Positions 46,400 to 59,380 of a stretch of DNA of 64,000 nt are shown here, piece after piece. Position numbers and translations under genes: made by a program. Within the stretch, counting starts at the first letter, position 1. Every line of letters begins with the position of its first letter. Below the pieces are notes generated by a model. It saw only the letters and a program-made list of their open reading frames with translations, did not search any database and was not told the origin of the DNA. Source of the stretch: Mytilus galloprovincialis (taxonomy: Eukaryota; Mollusca; Bivalvia; Mytilida; Mytilidae); contig NC_134846.1 of the NCBI RefSeq assembly GCF_965363235.1, forward strand, positions 56,099,121 to 56,163,120, written 5' to 3'.

Positions 46400-49250
46400 T
46401 TTTCATTCTATTATCCATAGTTTCAAGTTCAACGTTGATATATACGTGTACGTATACAACAGGCAATGTCTAAATTAAGCCAATTATTAAAACCTTGTCA
46501 AGCACTAAATAAAAGTTAAAAGGACTAAAATTATAAGAGTAATTTTGAAAAATGCATTATGATTTTATTCAAAATTCATCAAACTTCCTGTTGAGTTTCA
46601 CGTAATTTGAAGAAAATGATACTACTGATGTACATGACCACAAACAAAATATCATGCAAAGAAACTTATGAACTTATGTTAATACTTCTACGTCAGTTGA
46701 TCTTTGATGGAGAGTTGTCTCGTTAGCCATAACACATCCTCTTATTTTTATATCACGGTTCATCAAAATAGAAATTAGCTAATTTTTCTTATGATAGAAC
46801 ACAGTTTCAAATTGTAGTCGTTGTTGCACTCGCTCTTCAAAGGCCAGCACATTTGATAGACCAGTTCAGACCAAACTGATCCAACTCCATCTCACAGTCT
46901 TTAATGCCGAATGGAAGAAGTCAATTTTCTATACACATGTCAGCCCTTGGAATGATACAAATATGATAGGTATTCCAAGATAACAATTAAGGTCAAGGTA
47001 GTTTGTGCTTCAAATGTAGGATTATCTTAATCGTAACTGCCGCAAGAAATTCTTAGATTTGGCGATGTTATGATACCTCTTCAATGCTACTATTATAGGT
47101 TGGTTTTTATCGACCTTGACTGGTTGTTAAACCCTCGAACGTTGAATTGGTTTCTGTCATCAAAAGTAGTATGGTATGGCGTTGAGCCATCTATTAGCGG
47201 TCCAACATGGTAGTTTGCGGATTAAGTGGAGGTGACAAATAATGTCCGTCCAGCTGTCATGGATAAAACGTGACTGCATGATCTAATAAAAAAAGTTCTG
47301 TACTGATGTTATCACTCAAAATGGAAACATATTTTGAAAAAAAAAAAATTGACAGGTATAAACAAATCACCATAAAATGCTATGGTCGGTTGTGCTTCTA
47401 GATAGGATTCTCTTCATCTGGACTGTCTCAGGAGATTGTTGGATATGACGATGGTTTGGTTCAACATCATGAAGGCTTTGAAACTCCAAAAGATAAATCT
47501 TAACTTATCACGCTTATGTGAATTTTAATATGTTAGGAACAACGAAAATATAAGTAAAAAATTAATTATCATTGGTGTATTGCTTGTGAAAACCCGTGTT
47601 TTTCGAACGTGATAACAAAGTTTTGACACAGATAAATGTGTGAAGGTTAGGATTTTCTTTACCAAACGTGGTTGTACCAGTGGTAGTGGAGACCTGAGGT
47701 TTATACTAAACATTGACATTTTCCGAACAATCACGACAGCTAAGCAATAGTTCCTAACATCCAAACATTGCCGAATTGTCGAGTTCCTTGCTCGTGTCAA
47801 TTTTCAAATGTAATTTTTACATTTCAAAATTTTCTAGTTGCATGCTGTTAAGTTCAGTTATTATCTCAAAATATTATCTGCTAATTTTAATAATACTTGA
47901 AATTCCTCAGTTTTAGTCAACATTTCATTCCGTGAAATGATTTCATGCATTTTCAACAAAGTAAAATCCCTGAACACAATAGTCAGTATATTGAATGCCT
48001 TAATATCAGAGGCAGTTAAGAAAATGTCAAAACTTTCCGACATTCTACAAAATGGAAGATGCAATTATTGTCGAAAAAAATTATTATGACAATAATGGTA
48101 ACACATCATAAAGGACAGTGAGATCAGAATATCGCATTCACTATTCATCTCTTCTTACTTTATCGCTTCTCATTTTCAGCAGTAACAATGCCTCTACCAC
48201 ATCGTAAAACGTTTACATATCTCAATGTATACATGTAAAACACTACGGACTGCGTTAATATGAGTATCTTCAAAATCTAAAGTCATAATAGTCATATAAT
48301 TCTTAACCAGGTTCAATCCACAATTTTCTACATAGGAAAGTGCCTGTACCAAGTCGGGAATATGACAGTTGTTATCCATTCGTTTAATGTGTTTGTGCTT
48401 TAGATTTTGCCATTTGATTAGGGACTTTCCGTTTTGAATTTTCCTCAGAGTTCAGTATTTTTGTGATTTTACTTTTTATACCAATTGCATCTATTCCCGA
48501 TTGCGACATTTTGACTGAGTTTCTTATTGCATGCATAAGCATATCCCGTCGAATCGACCAGTCCCGCTCCTTTTGGAGCTTTACTTCTCAATTTAGGAGA
48601 TTTGTGTACTGGTAAACTACTGTTGATTAATTCGGTATCAAATCACCACAATGCATGGGAAAGGAATTCATTCGTTTAACATAATAAAAAATAAAGACAA
48701 AAACAAAATCTTTGCGCGAAAAAGTTGATAAACACAAAAAGTTAAACAAAAGAGTCATTGGGAAATACAACAAAATTAATCCAGATAAAACAGTGACGTC
48801 TAAATAATTAAAATCCGATACTCTTACGAAAACAAGAAGATGCGGAATGATTGCCAATGAGACCATTTCACAAGACGCCAAATAGTCTTATATAGGCTCC
48901 GATACTCTTATACGATAACAAGTAGATATGGAATGCCAATTATACCATATCCACCATATATCAAGTTGTTTAATTACGCCTCCTCTGATAATTTAATACG
49001 AAAACAAGTAGATGTGGAATGATTGCCAATTAGACAATATCCACCATACATCAATTAATCTTCTATAGCCTTTATCTAACTGCTTATGACAAAACATTGC
49101 TATTAGTTTTGTGGACTTATGCTCATTAAATTATTCGATTGATGTGTGTGAGCTTTTGATTTTGCCATTTGGTAAAGGCTTTCCGATTTGAGTTTTCATA
49201 AGAGTTCAGTATTTTGGTTATCTTACTTTTTTTTATAATTCTTCAACAAT
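46400..49250. other. Non-coding DNA between gene A and gene C
   Basis: No signal-peptide exon for gene C was found on the plus strand here. A family 1 SINE-like fragment (minus) lies at 46690-46745. A repeat with TTTTGCCATTTGATTAGGGA and TCAGAGTTCAGTATTTTTG lies at 48400-48480 and again at about 49150-49235. Confidence 0.5.
48836..49062 (+). repeat. Three tandem fragments of SINE-like family 1
   Basis: Heads GAAGATGCGGAATGATTGCC, GTAGATATGGAATGCCAATT and GTAGATGTGGAATGATTGCC start about 85 bp apart, each preceded by a word like ACGAAAACAA. Confidence 0.65.
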
Positions 49251-49299
49251 ATTTTAAACGGTGACTAATAAAGTAAAGGATATACATTTGACGTTCCAG

Positions 49300-49957
49300 A
49301 TCCAATGTAGACACGATTCAGACTGCACGTCAGATGAATGTTGTTACTATCACGAAGGACCTATTGTATTAAGTAAGAAAAGACAGGCCTTATTACCTTT
49401 CTCTGGTATTTTCAAGGTAAGTTTGAATACTCTGTTATTACTTATATATATTTTTTTTAACAAATAACACTAGAGAAGTCTACTGTTGACTCAGAGTTAA
49501 ATTTTTGAGATCGAATTATTATCAGCATCTGTGAAAAAACTAGTCTTCCCGATAAGTTAGATGGCACAATGCTATGCAATTTAGAGAATGAAGAAAATTA
49601 AAACCCTACCACAAGGCTGACAGCGTCATTTAGTTTTCAATCTACTCGACTAGATATGAGTAGACGGTACATTTGCGTTATTTTGACTATCCAAAAAAGG
49701 TAATAATAAATTAAGCATAATCCTTGCAGACCTAAGCTATGTGTACGTGACAAATATAAAATTCATTGTTTATTATTGATTACATAATTACTTTCATTAT
49801 GTTAATATAAATTTAAGGTGGATGGTGTGAACAATACAAAACAGAAGGCCAGTCATGCGGCGTCATTGATAAGATGAACGGTCACTGTGAATGCAAACCA
49901 GGTCTGACTTGTACTCCAGTTCATAAACGATATCAAGACTACGGGGAATGCATGTAA
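49300..49957 (+). CDS. Gene C: inverted prokineticin/astakine-like paralogue, incomplete
   Basis: Exon 2 (49300 to 49416 or 49420) begins after TTCCAG and encodes IQCRHDSDCTSDECCYYHEG with the C-x5-C-x4-CC pattern; exon 3 (49818-49957) encodes GGWCEQYKTEGQSC, KMNGHCECKPGLTC and a short tail ending YGECM. All ten cysteines are kept. It is the only copy on the plus strand. No signal-peptide exon was found upstream within the window. The strong donor AAG/gtaagt at 49416 leaves exon 2 in phase 0, whereas exon 3 needs phase 1 as in genes A, B and D. The weaker donor gtttga four bases on would restore the frame and add two residues. So this is either a decaying copy or one with a shifted donor. AATAAA follows at 49977-49982. 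Confidence 0.62.
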
Positions 49958-49976
49958 TTTGTTTCAAACAATAACC

Positions 49977-49982
49977 AATAAA
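49977..49982 (+). terminator. Polyadenylation signal of gene C
   Basis: AATAAA 20 nt after the stop codon. Confidence 0.6.
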
Positions 49983-50289
49983 TAATAAATTATGATTGTC
50001 GACATTTTTTGTCAAATTCCAATAAACATCATCTTCAAGAAATTTATCATGAATACATTTGCATATTTTTTCCAACGGTATCACTCGTATTGGCAATAAA
50101 AAATGAAAGCAACACGTCCGAAGCGCTTTTGGTCAACTGTTTAAATAAGAAAAAATTGTGAAGGAATTCTGAAAGGAAAGAGGGAGAGGGTCATTTATTC
50201 TTTGCATGTTTTACGGCATCTTGTTATTGGTCAGCGTTCACTCAATTAATACGATATTTGAGTTCTTATCCAAAGTCATGAGTCTTTAG

Positions 50290-50445
50290 TGGTTGTCGTT
50301 TGTTGATTGTGTTACATATTTGTTTTTCGTTCAGTATTTTGTACATAAATAAGGCCGTTAGTTTTCTCGTTTGAATTGTTACATTTGCCATTTCGGTTCT
50401 TTTATAGCTGACTATGCGATGTGGGCTTCGTTCATTGCTTCATTG
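50290..50445 (-). repeat. SINE-like family 1, reversed tail part
   Basis: AATAAGGCCGTTAGTTTTCT followed by CGTTTGAATTGTTAC and TTTTATAGCTGACTATGCGA is the inverse of the body of the copy at 8895-9110. Confidence 0.7.
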
Positions 50446-51104
50446 CTTGCAAGGAAGCTTTAAAGCGATGGGTTGATAGCAGTACATTAAAATTCATCCC
50501 ATTGAAGATTTTACGGAAAAAGGAGAACACAAAAATTGAATATATGTGCAAAAAACCTGTGATAAACCCCGGGATTTGGTTGGGTTTCGTCAAGCTATAC
50601 CTTTGGTAGTGTTTTGCAGGCTGTTGTTTTTCTCTTCGACGTTTGTATTCTTTTGTCATGATATTGTCAATTTGTGAAGTAACTTCTTTCTCAGGTTAAA
50701 GTCACGACTAAGACAACTTGAAGTACATATAAGCAACGGTAGCTTATCTATTTATAGTGACTAGTGTAATTACATTAATGTTTTCGACTAAAACTATTTA
50801 TCATAGTGACTTGTGTAATTACAGTTATATGTCAATTAACATAATAAATCATAATATATACATATACAGCCGACTCAATTGATTTATGAGTCACCTAAAT
50901 ATTACATATGCTCATTATGATTGCATTCTCCTTAAATTATAGCTACGCTAAGATTCTGTCATAAAGCGGGATTCAGTGTCCAATTGACAATTGATTTTTT
51001 TTCCAATAACTATTTTAAATAAAGGAGATTTACACAAAAGAACATATTTCGCAGTAAACCTGTTTTTTTTTAATATCACACTAATAAAATAAAAACTAAC
51101 ACGG

Positions 51105-51190
51105 ATAAATATGTCAAAGAGACAACGATCCAACCAAATAGCAGAAAACAGTTAAAGGCCACAGATGAGGCTTCAACACAGCAAACGAAT
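51105..51190 (+). repeat. SINE-like family 2 copy
   Basis: AATATGTCAAAGAGACAACG followed by ATCCAACCAAATAGCAG. Confidence 0.55.
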
Positions 51191-51479
51191 CCCACTGTTA
51201 CTGAGAAAAAATAAACTGGTGAAATTCATTGCATGTAATAAAGAATCAATCCGTTTCGTGGAAAGGATTGATATGACCGACGACGTGAAGTCAATCGAAA
51301 TTTTGAATCGACTCGGGCAGTAAAAGCGAAAGATATGAGTTCGTTCAGAACAAGATCAAGTATGTCAATGATAAGGGCATAACTGATAAATTAAATGGTT
51401 TCACGACGGTGTCTAAACAGAACGACATTTGTTTTTGTGTCTTTGTTTATGTTTTCATTAAGAGAAAATAAATAAAACT

Positions 51480-52440
51480 AGAATTACCATTGCAAGCAAT
51501 AGTGGATGTCAACCTTCCCCTATTGCCACTAAGCGGCAGCCATTTCAAAACAATTTGACAGTAAATGCAGACCTATGAATTGCGATAGATCTTTCTGTAA
51601 ATTTTCTTTTCAGTACATTTAGAGCATTGTTTAAAGTTTCACATTTCTGCTGTTTCCATGGCAATGGCAGCCATTTTGAAAATTCCAAAGTCAAAAGTCA
51701 CATGCCAGTTAACAATAATATTAAGTTTCATTAAGTTTGGAGCATTTTGAAAATATTTGACATTTTTGCAGTTTCCATGGCAACAGTGGCCATTTTGGAA
51801 ATTCCAACTTCAAAAGTCTCATGCAGACTTGACAGTCAACAATTATTTTAAGTTTCATCAATTTTAGAGCATTTTGAAATTTTTGAAATTTTTGACATTT
51901 TGGCTGGTTTCTATGGTAACAGAGACCATTCAAAAATTTTAATGACAGATGCCACATTGGAACAATGGATTTGACCTACCATTTTAAGAAAGTAAATGCC
52001 ACTTTAAGATTTTTGAAGCATTTTGACCATATTTGCCATGTTTCCATGGTAACGGCAGTCATTTTCGAAATTCCAAAGCCAAATTGCACATCTATCAAAG
52101 TTGCTCATCTTTACTGTGAAATTTCATGAAATTTGAAGCATTTTGATATTTTGGAAATTTTTTGTGTAGTTTCCATGGCAACATTGTAGTTTCAATGATT
52201 GCCAACAATCACTCAAATCCAGTATATAGTGGGCACCTACATTGTATCAAAATATAATGATTCTAAGTTAAAGCATCTCCAAAGAATTCACCAAAACCAA
52301 AAAGGGAATTTTTTAACATTTGTTCAATTTCCATAGAACGACAGCCATTGTTTAGTTCCAAAGTTGCACTGCAAAGGTTCCTTGTTATAGTGAACCATCA
52401 TTCAGATTGGTTTCTTTGGCTCTGAGAAAGCGGGCGGACA
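51480..52440 (+). mobile_element. Pearl-like tandem-core element between genes C and B
   Basis: The left end is AGAATTACCATTGCAAGCAA, with GCCACTAAGCGGCAGCC. Core units of about 110-150 bp repeat TTTCCATGGCAACAGTGGCC and ATTTTGGAAATTCCAA, with GTTTCATCAATTTTAGAGCA, about six times. The right end reads CTCTGAGAAAGCGGGCGGAC. The layout is like the elements at 19.2 and 26.5 kb but without a long GGAC run. Minus-strand open frames here are by-products. Confidence 0.6.
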
Positions 52441-52722
52441 AAATTAGGTGGAAGAAAAATAACAATAATGGGGAAAAGGAAACAGAGGAAAAGCAATATG
52501 TCACCCGACCTTGTCGATTGGGTAACATAATAATACCCAAGATTTCTTTACTAAGGCGATTATACAAATATACATGATTAGCTTGACATGCCACTATGAA
52601 ATATTTGTTATTAATTGATAATATGGACACAGTATTGACTATAACTATGAACACGGTATATTTTATCAATCACAGTGTTAATGTATAAGACGAATCTCGC
52701 AATTCATAGCTATAGCTGCTCA

Positions 52723-55700
52723 TTAACCTTTTGTTTGAGTTTGAACGCATGTAGCAGGCAATCCCTTCCGTTTTTGAAATGATGTATGTGTGCTGACAAC
52801 AGTACAAGTCAGGCCAGGTCCGCACTCACAATGACCATTCATCTTAGCAATGCCACTGCACGATTGACCTTCAGTTTTGTACTTTTCACACCAACCACCT
52901 GAATTCATAAAAAGTAAAATAAAAATTAAAAATTCAGTTATAAAGGAAACTAGTGACTTTAGTTTTATGTCTTCTGTCTTTATGCTCGACAATGTTTTGT
53001 GTACCGCTCCTATCTTCTGATACAAACTATGTTTTACATTTGTTTTTACAGTTTGTTCTTGTATTCGTATGTTTAACTGTAAGACCAAAGTCTTATATCT
53101 ACATAGTGAATGTCAAGCGCTGAAGATAATGTTTAACCCCACCAAACCATTTATGTACCTGTCCTAAGTCAGGAGGTTGTACATGGGTGTTGTCAATGGT
53201 TTCTAATTAATAATTTATTTTAAATTGTTTTGTCAGAAATCAAAGCCGTTTGAATTCTTTCTTATTTGAGCATTTCGATATCTTAAATGACTGACTATCC
53301 GATATAAATACTCATCGTTATAGGCCTTACGGTGAAATAAAGTAACCCACGTCAATTGATTACTGGTTGATAATTGCGTAAATGACAATCATATCACATC
53401 TCCATTATTTAATGTTGATCTCATTACAAATTATATACAGGTTTACGTTAAAAAGCACGTATGTGTCTAATATAAACACGTCTTCTAAGATTTGTGAGGT
53501 TGAGTTTGAACACTAAATACCAAAACTATCTGATAATGTATAGAAAATGTATATTGAAATGGAAATCGGTTCTCTTATAGGGATAATGCTTCCATAAAAA
53601 CTTCTTTATTTGTAATGAAATTTAGTAGATGTAAATTTGTTTTCATCTTTCCCGTTGGTGTCTCCGGGCTCCCTTAAAGAAATATTTTAAATGTATTTGT
53701 GTGATATGCATAGATCTGTGTTTATTTAAGTGAAACAAATATTGGTTCCTTTGGAATCTGGAAAGCTTCTTCAAACACGCAAAAGGAAAGAAAGAAGTAG
53801 ATCATCAAAACAATTATTTGTTTGCGTATATTTCGTGAGTAAATCTTTCCAAAATCCAAGAATGACAATGACACAATTTGTAATTTTGATTAGGTATCAG
53901 ATGAATAAATTTCATTGGTATAACTGGAGAATAAGTATGATATATTGACCATTACTGAAATTACCTTCATAATTCACAAAAAAAGTAATTACTGTATTAA
54001 AAATCAGAAATACTTGAATACGACAATAAAGGATAACAATCCTATAGACCAGACCAATTGACTCTCCGAAAAGTTTCCAATGAAAGAAGCATAACATACA
54101 GCATGTCAATGAAAATTATGAATTTTGTGTGTGATAATTAAAAATACATTTTAACAAATTTAATCTAACCAATTTTTCAGTTTGATTTCTATTTTTTTAA
54201 TGAAGAGACCAATGGTATCTGTTATTGAGTAACCGAACTGTAGATATGAAATCTATAAAGAACAGAATGTTATATCTATTTTGAAAAATAGATAAAAACT
54301 ATTGATATACAATTGTCATATTTTCATGTCATTAAATTGTTACAATGAAATAAAACTGTTATTGCCATTCAAACTCTTCTACAGAAGTCACAGTTGGGAC
54401 GAAACACCCTTTTTTAATACACTGTAAAATAGATGATAAAGCAACTGATATATATTATGGTTAGTGTGATTTTCAAAAAGCATTTTATGAGAAAGATTTA
54501 CTGACCTTGAATCATACTAGAGAAAGGTAATATGGACTCTCTTTTCTTGCTAACAACAATTGGCCCTTCGTGATAATAGCAACACTCGTCTGAACCACAT
54601 TCCGTATCATGTCTACATTGAACCTGAAACATAAAAAAAAATGAGCCTCTTCCCACATACTATCTTATCAGCTTTGATAAAAAAAAATTGTTTTCGTTTT
54701 TGCAAATGTTGTTGATTTAATTTCTTTTTTTTTGGTTTAGCCTTCCAACAATTTTTATTTCGAAAGCCACAGATCAGTTTATAATGTAGACGAAACGGGT
54801 GTCAAGCGTACAAGATTATAAACCTAGTACCTGTGATGAAGTTTAATAGCCACTAGGTCGATGCCACTGCTGAATGACGTTTCGTCACCGAGGTAATCAC
54901 CACATAATTATTCAGCACTATTGTGTTGACATGAGATATCATTGATATATTAATTTTCTCTAAACTGTATATAAAATGTAAAATTGTTCAAAATACTCAG
55001 CTTTTTCTATTCCTGTCATTGACGGCATTATCAATATTTAGTACAATATTTCTTTCAGCAATCTGGATTTTTTTTTTTTTTTTTAATAAAATAATGTCTT
55101 TATTGCACTTTTCTTTGCTGTTGTAACAAATTACTCGACCTACAGCAGTTGGCCGAGTATCCCTGTGAATTAGTCACTGGATAACCAGGGAATTTATTCA
55201 GTGAATTAATATATAAGATCGTAGTTTGTTAGTTTTACAGTTCATGGTTATTACATACATTTTACAAACTATATTGTTTCATAATTACGGAAAGTGTACA
55301 GTTTTGTCCGGTTTTGTTTCTAAAGATTAAAACTTTATGATCGTTGACCTTTAACCTTATTGATGAAAACCGTTGAAGCTTGTTGATCAATTGTCCGGAT
55401 TAATTTATATGTTTTATTGATACACACGAACAACTTAAACTTTAGTTAAAAATTACATGTGGTAAGTTTCGACGTTGTAGTTGGAAATTCATTTGATTAA
55501 GTGATAAAGTGTGTATAAAAGTATTTTGAGACAAAATTCTGTACATTTTCACAAAGCATGCTGTTTTGGTATATTACCACGTGCTCAGATATATTGTCAA
55601 CTTTTGCTACACAAATTCTATACATAAAAAAAATATTGTATCTAGCTATTCATGATCATATGTATCTTTTTACATCATTTAAAAATTTGCTGTTTTTAGC

Positions 55701-58700
55701 ATTAATATATATGTTAATTTCGTATGTGTTTAAAAATTCATTTCTGAAAACTGTATAAGCGTCTATGTCTTTTTGTTTATAATTTGATATATGAGTGCTT
55801 TTATGAATTGAATATAATAAGACAGTAAGGAAGAGATTTATATCATTATACATAGGATCATGTATTTTATAGCCCAGTACTAAAGTTTTAAAATTAAAAA
55901 TATGTGACCCAATTTTGATTTTGCTTACAAGTACATATATTTTCTTCCAAAATTCATGAAAGAATTGACATTTGAGAAAAAAGTGTTCGTAATCTTCAGA
56001 CACATTACACAAGTCACACATACTTGTTTCTTGTATGTGCCATTGTAGTAATAATTGTTTACATGGTAGGATGAAATGGAGTAATTTCCATCTTAACATT
56101 TTATATTTGTTATTAATTAAATAGGTAAAAGTAAATTGAAGCACATTATTTATTGGAGTGATTGATTCTAGATTGAAGATGTTTTTCCATTTGGAGAACC
56201 CTAGTGGTCTCTCCTCATTTTTGTTATTTAAACAGTTATATATATCTTTGGATGACATGTTTTCAATTAGTTCTGTTTTTTTGTTAACAATCAAGGACAA
56301 GTTTAATTTTGTTTTTACAGAAGTTTTCAAAGATTTGTCAGATTTTAATGTACTAACCCATTCTTTTGGAATACAATTTTTCAATTTTAAAAGTTCTGAG
56401 ATCCAATTGGTTTTTTAGGTTAGTTTCTCCAATATAAGTTTTTGTGATATGTGCCCTTTTTGGTCAATTATATCATTAATGAAAATAATACCATCTTTTA
56501 TCCAATTTGGGTAAACTAAACATTTTCCTTTAAATTTTATATTTTTATTACCCCACAACATTTGCTGCCTAATATTTCTAAAATTTATGATAGGTGTATT
56601 ACTTGTTGGTGTATTATATGCTTCATACCAGCTCTTTAATATGTTCAAGTAAAATGTGGGTAGAACATTACTTAAATTAGGTAATGATTTTATGTTGTCA
56701 GGCATCATATGAAATATAAGGTTGTTTTTACCAAATTTATTGAAATAATATGTTGGAATGACTTTCCAATTAGCAAATTCTTTTGCCGTTAATCGTTTAA
56801 CCCATGAAATATTTAGTGCATTTAAGAAGCAATCAATGTCTGTCATTTTTAGACCTCCATTTGTGTAATCTTTGGTAAGTGTTGAACGTTTTACCTTTTC
56901 TTGTTTATTATTCCATATAAAATTATAAACAAGTTTTTTAAAATCTTTTATGTACATTTGGGGTATTGAAACAACCGAAGCCAAAAAAGTAAGATTAGGT
57001 AAAATAAGCGACTTAACAACTGTTATTCGTCCTATCATGGTTAAATTTCTTTTTTCCCAATCAAGTATTAATTTTTTTGTCTGTTTCATTGTTTTTTCAA
57101 TATTTAATTTGTCACATTCACTGTTATCTAATCCAAAGTAAACACCTAGACTTTTAATTGGTTCTTTGCTCCAGTGTATATTTTCAATTTTTTCTTTACA
57201 ATGTTTAAGTCTACCTAACCATATACCTTCTGTTTTAGATTTATTCAGTTTCAAACCAGAAAGTGTTTCAAATATTTCTATTAGGTTAAATGCTTGGTGT
57301 ATTTCATTTTTTGAACTGAGAAAGAGTGTTGTGTCATCAGCCAATTGGGAAATTTTTAAACTGTGCGTTTTTTCATCAAGTTTAATTTGAAACCCTTTAA
57401 TGTTTGAATCTTGTCTTACTCTACAGGCCAGGATTTCAACTGCCATAACAAAAATAAGAGAACTTAACGGACATCCTTGTTTTATACCACGGTGAAGACT
57501 GTAGGTTTCTGAAATCCAGCCGTTATTAGACAGGCATCCTTTAGTATCATTGTATAACGTTTTAACCCATTTTAAGAAGGAGTGTGGTATTCCAAATTTT
57601 AGTAGAGATTCATACATGAAGGGCCATTCTAAAGAATCAAAGGCTTTGGAAAAGTCTATGAACAATAAAACCCCATCTATATTAAATTTTTCTGAGTAGT
57701 CTATAATATCTTGAATCTGGCGAATGTTAAAACCTATGTACCGATTTTTTATATATCCATTCTGATCGCTATGAATAATTTTGGACAACACCATCTTTAA
57801 TCTTTGCGCTAAGGCATAGGCCATAAGCTTAGTGTCTACATTTAATAAAGTGATTGGCCTGTAGTTATCTAATGATAATGGATCATTTTTTTTATATAAT
57901 AAGGAGATAACACCTATTTTTTGGAGAGTTGTCATTTCTTCTTTTTCATAACATGTATTAAATACTTTCACTGCAGATTCTTTTAGGTATGACCAAAATG
58001 TTCGATAAAATTCTACACTGAGACCATCTAGTCCAGGGGATTTATTTAGTTTCATGTTAAATATAGCATTTGTACATTCTTCTAATGTTAGGTTGCCCCC
58101 CAATAGTTCACTGTCACTATTGGATAGTGAGTGATCTATCTTTGTTTGACTTATATAATTTTTTATTTCTGAAGGGTCCGGTTTAGTACTTTTATACAAA
58201 TTTTGGTAGTAATTTTTCCCTAGAATAAGAATATCCGACGCGTCTGTAACAATATTACCATGGTCATTTCTAAGGGCGGAAATGGTTTTCTTGGTTTGTC
58301 TTGATTTTTCAAGACCCAAAAAATATTTTGTGTTTTTTTCCCCTTCCTCTGCCCATCTGACTCGGGATCTAATTTGTGCACCTCTAGTTTCTTTTACATA
58401 TAAATTTTGTAAATTGTTTTCTACATTATTTATTTCTTTTTTAAGATGTTGAGAATTACTTGATTTTTCATTTAAGAATTTTAACTTATTTTCTAAATGT
58501 TTAATTTCATTTTTACTTTCAGCAGCCTTTTGTTTGCAGTATGCAATGGTTACCTCCCTTACTTCAGTTTTGAAAATGTCCCAATCTGGATTTTAAAGAC
58601 TTTAAATTTGTAGTTGATTTAGTTTTTCGACTGTTTTATTTGCGAGCGCAACGAATGAGTCCTATGTAGACGAAACGCGAGTTTGACGTATATAAGTAAC

Positions 58701-59287
58701 AAGTAAGTAGAAGCCTGGTATAATATGTGAATTGATAATTTTTTTTCTGACAGAAACAAATTAAACTTCAATTGCAGATATCCTTCATTAAAAATTAAAG
58801 TTTAAAAAATGAAAAATGTCATTATAAACTTTGAACGCTTATGCATGTGGGAAAATATTCTTTCGTGGCTTGATTTGAGAATGTATACTATAATTAATTA
58901 AAAAACTTGCTTAAAAGATATAATCATTTCCGTCTAGATTATTTTCAGAGTGAAATTATCAACCCTAGTTACATATAGAACTGCCGAAGAGTATATACAC
59001 ATACTAATATAATATAATGATGATATCGCTTAAGAAAAAGAAAAGGAAAACAAATGTAGTAAACTTAAAAGTTTTTCTAAAAAAATAATTTCCGTATATA
59101 CTTGTATTTTTTGGGAAAAATATTTCTAAAACGACTTTCATTGGAATCATCGAAAATTTCATTTCTTGTAATTCTTTTTGGATAAGAACTTCAATATTTC
59201 TAAGGTAAATAAGGTAAATATCTTTACCTTTACTGAAGAAACGATTGAAATAGAAACCACTAAGAATACACATATTTCCTTTAACAT
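52723..59287 (-). CDS. Gene B: secreted ten-cysteine prokineticin/astakine-like peptide, complete
   Basis: Minus-strand exons are 59287-59228 (signal peptide MLKEICVFLVVSISIVSSVK), 54623-54506 and 52898-52723; phases 0 and 1 agree and the product is 117 residues. Exon 2 encodes VQCRHDTECGSDECCYYHEG, then a basic turn VSKKRES and LPFSSMIQ. Exon 3 encodes GGWCEKYKTEGQSC, AKMNGHCECGPGLTC, a linker with a basic QKRKG, and the last cysteine in ATCVQTQTKG. All ten cysteines match gene A. The two KKR/KRK basic sites could be cleaved by prohormone convertases, but that is speculation. Intron 1 (4.6 kb) contains a retrozyme copy split by an L1/Tx1 LINE in the same orientation as the gene. Gene D is its closest paralogue. 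Confidence 0.82.
54770..55058 (+). mobile_element. Retrozyme remnant, left half, in gene B intron 1
   Basis: It begins with the late part of a decayed hammerhead (GTAGACGAAACGGG, GTCAAGCGTAC), then AGATTATAAACCTAGTACCT, CACTAGGTCGATGCCACTGC and GACGTTTCGTCACCGAGG. It is cut at the LINE target site at 55059-55071; the remainder resumes at 58595. Confidence 0.7.
55059..58594 (-). mobile_element. L1/Tx1-type LINE, 5'-truncated, with 13-bp target-site duplication
   Basis: Flanking copies of CAATCTGGATTTT lie at 55059-55071 and 58582-58594. The 3' end is a poly(A) tail (T-run on plus, about 55068-55084) with AATAAA just inside. The open frame starts at the truncation point near 58581 (reading WDIFKTEVREVTIAYCKQ) and runs to 56415, then resumes in the same frame to 55656, so a single TAA interrupts it. 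RT motifs include NKSPGLDGLSVEFYRTFW, YRPITLLNVDTKLMA, LLFIDFSKAFDSLEW, RGIKQGCPLSSLIFV and LADDTTLFLSS. The C-terminal part carries WGNKNIKFKGKCL and a Cys/His block, MCDLCNVSEDYEHFFLKC. ORF1 and the endonuclease are missing through 5' truncation. The high integrity suggests a fairly recent insertion. Confidence 0.92.
58595..58715 (+). mobile_element. Retrozyme remnant, right half, with decayed hammerhead
   Basis: It continues the copy broken at 55059. The hammerhead lies at about 58640-58690: GCGAGCGCAA, CGAATGA in place of CTGATGA, stem II GTC/GAC, GAAA, CGCGAGTT, TGACGTA. Core changes make it inactive. Confidence 0.75.
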
Positions 59288-59371
59288 CGTGATTTACCAA
59301 CCGTTAAAACGGACGATATAATATTACTGTGCCACTATTATGAAGTCACAATCCCTCTTATGTTCACTTTT

Positions 59372-59380
59372 AAAGATAAG
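59372..59380. promoter_or_regulatory. GATA-type motif upstream of gene B
   Basis: AAAGATAAG about 85-93 bp upstream of the gene B ATG, matching the site upstream of gene A, with nearby GAAGTCACAATCCCTCTTAT against GAAGTGACAATCTCACTATA. Confidence 0.4.

Noticed and set aside
51721-51957. 78-codon minus-strand frame with internal repetition (KWPLLPW-type)
   Set aside because: It is the reverse of the tandem core of a pearl-like element.
59004-59300. 98-codon minus-strand frame overlapping gene B exon 1
   Set aside because: It reads exon 1 in a different frame; the paralogous signal peptide in gene A shows that the frame from 59287 is the real one.
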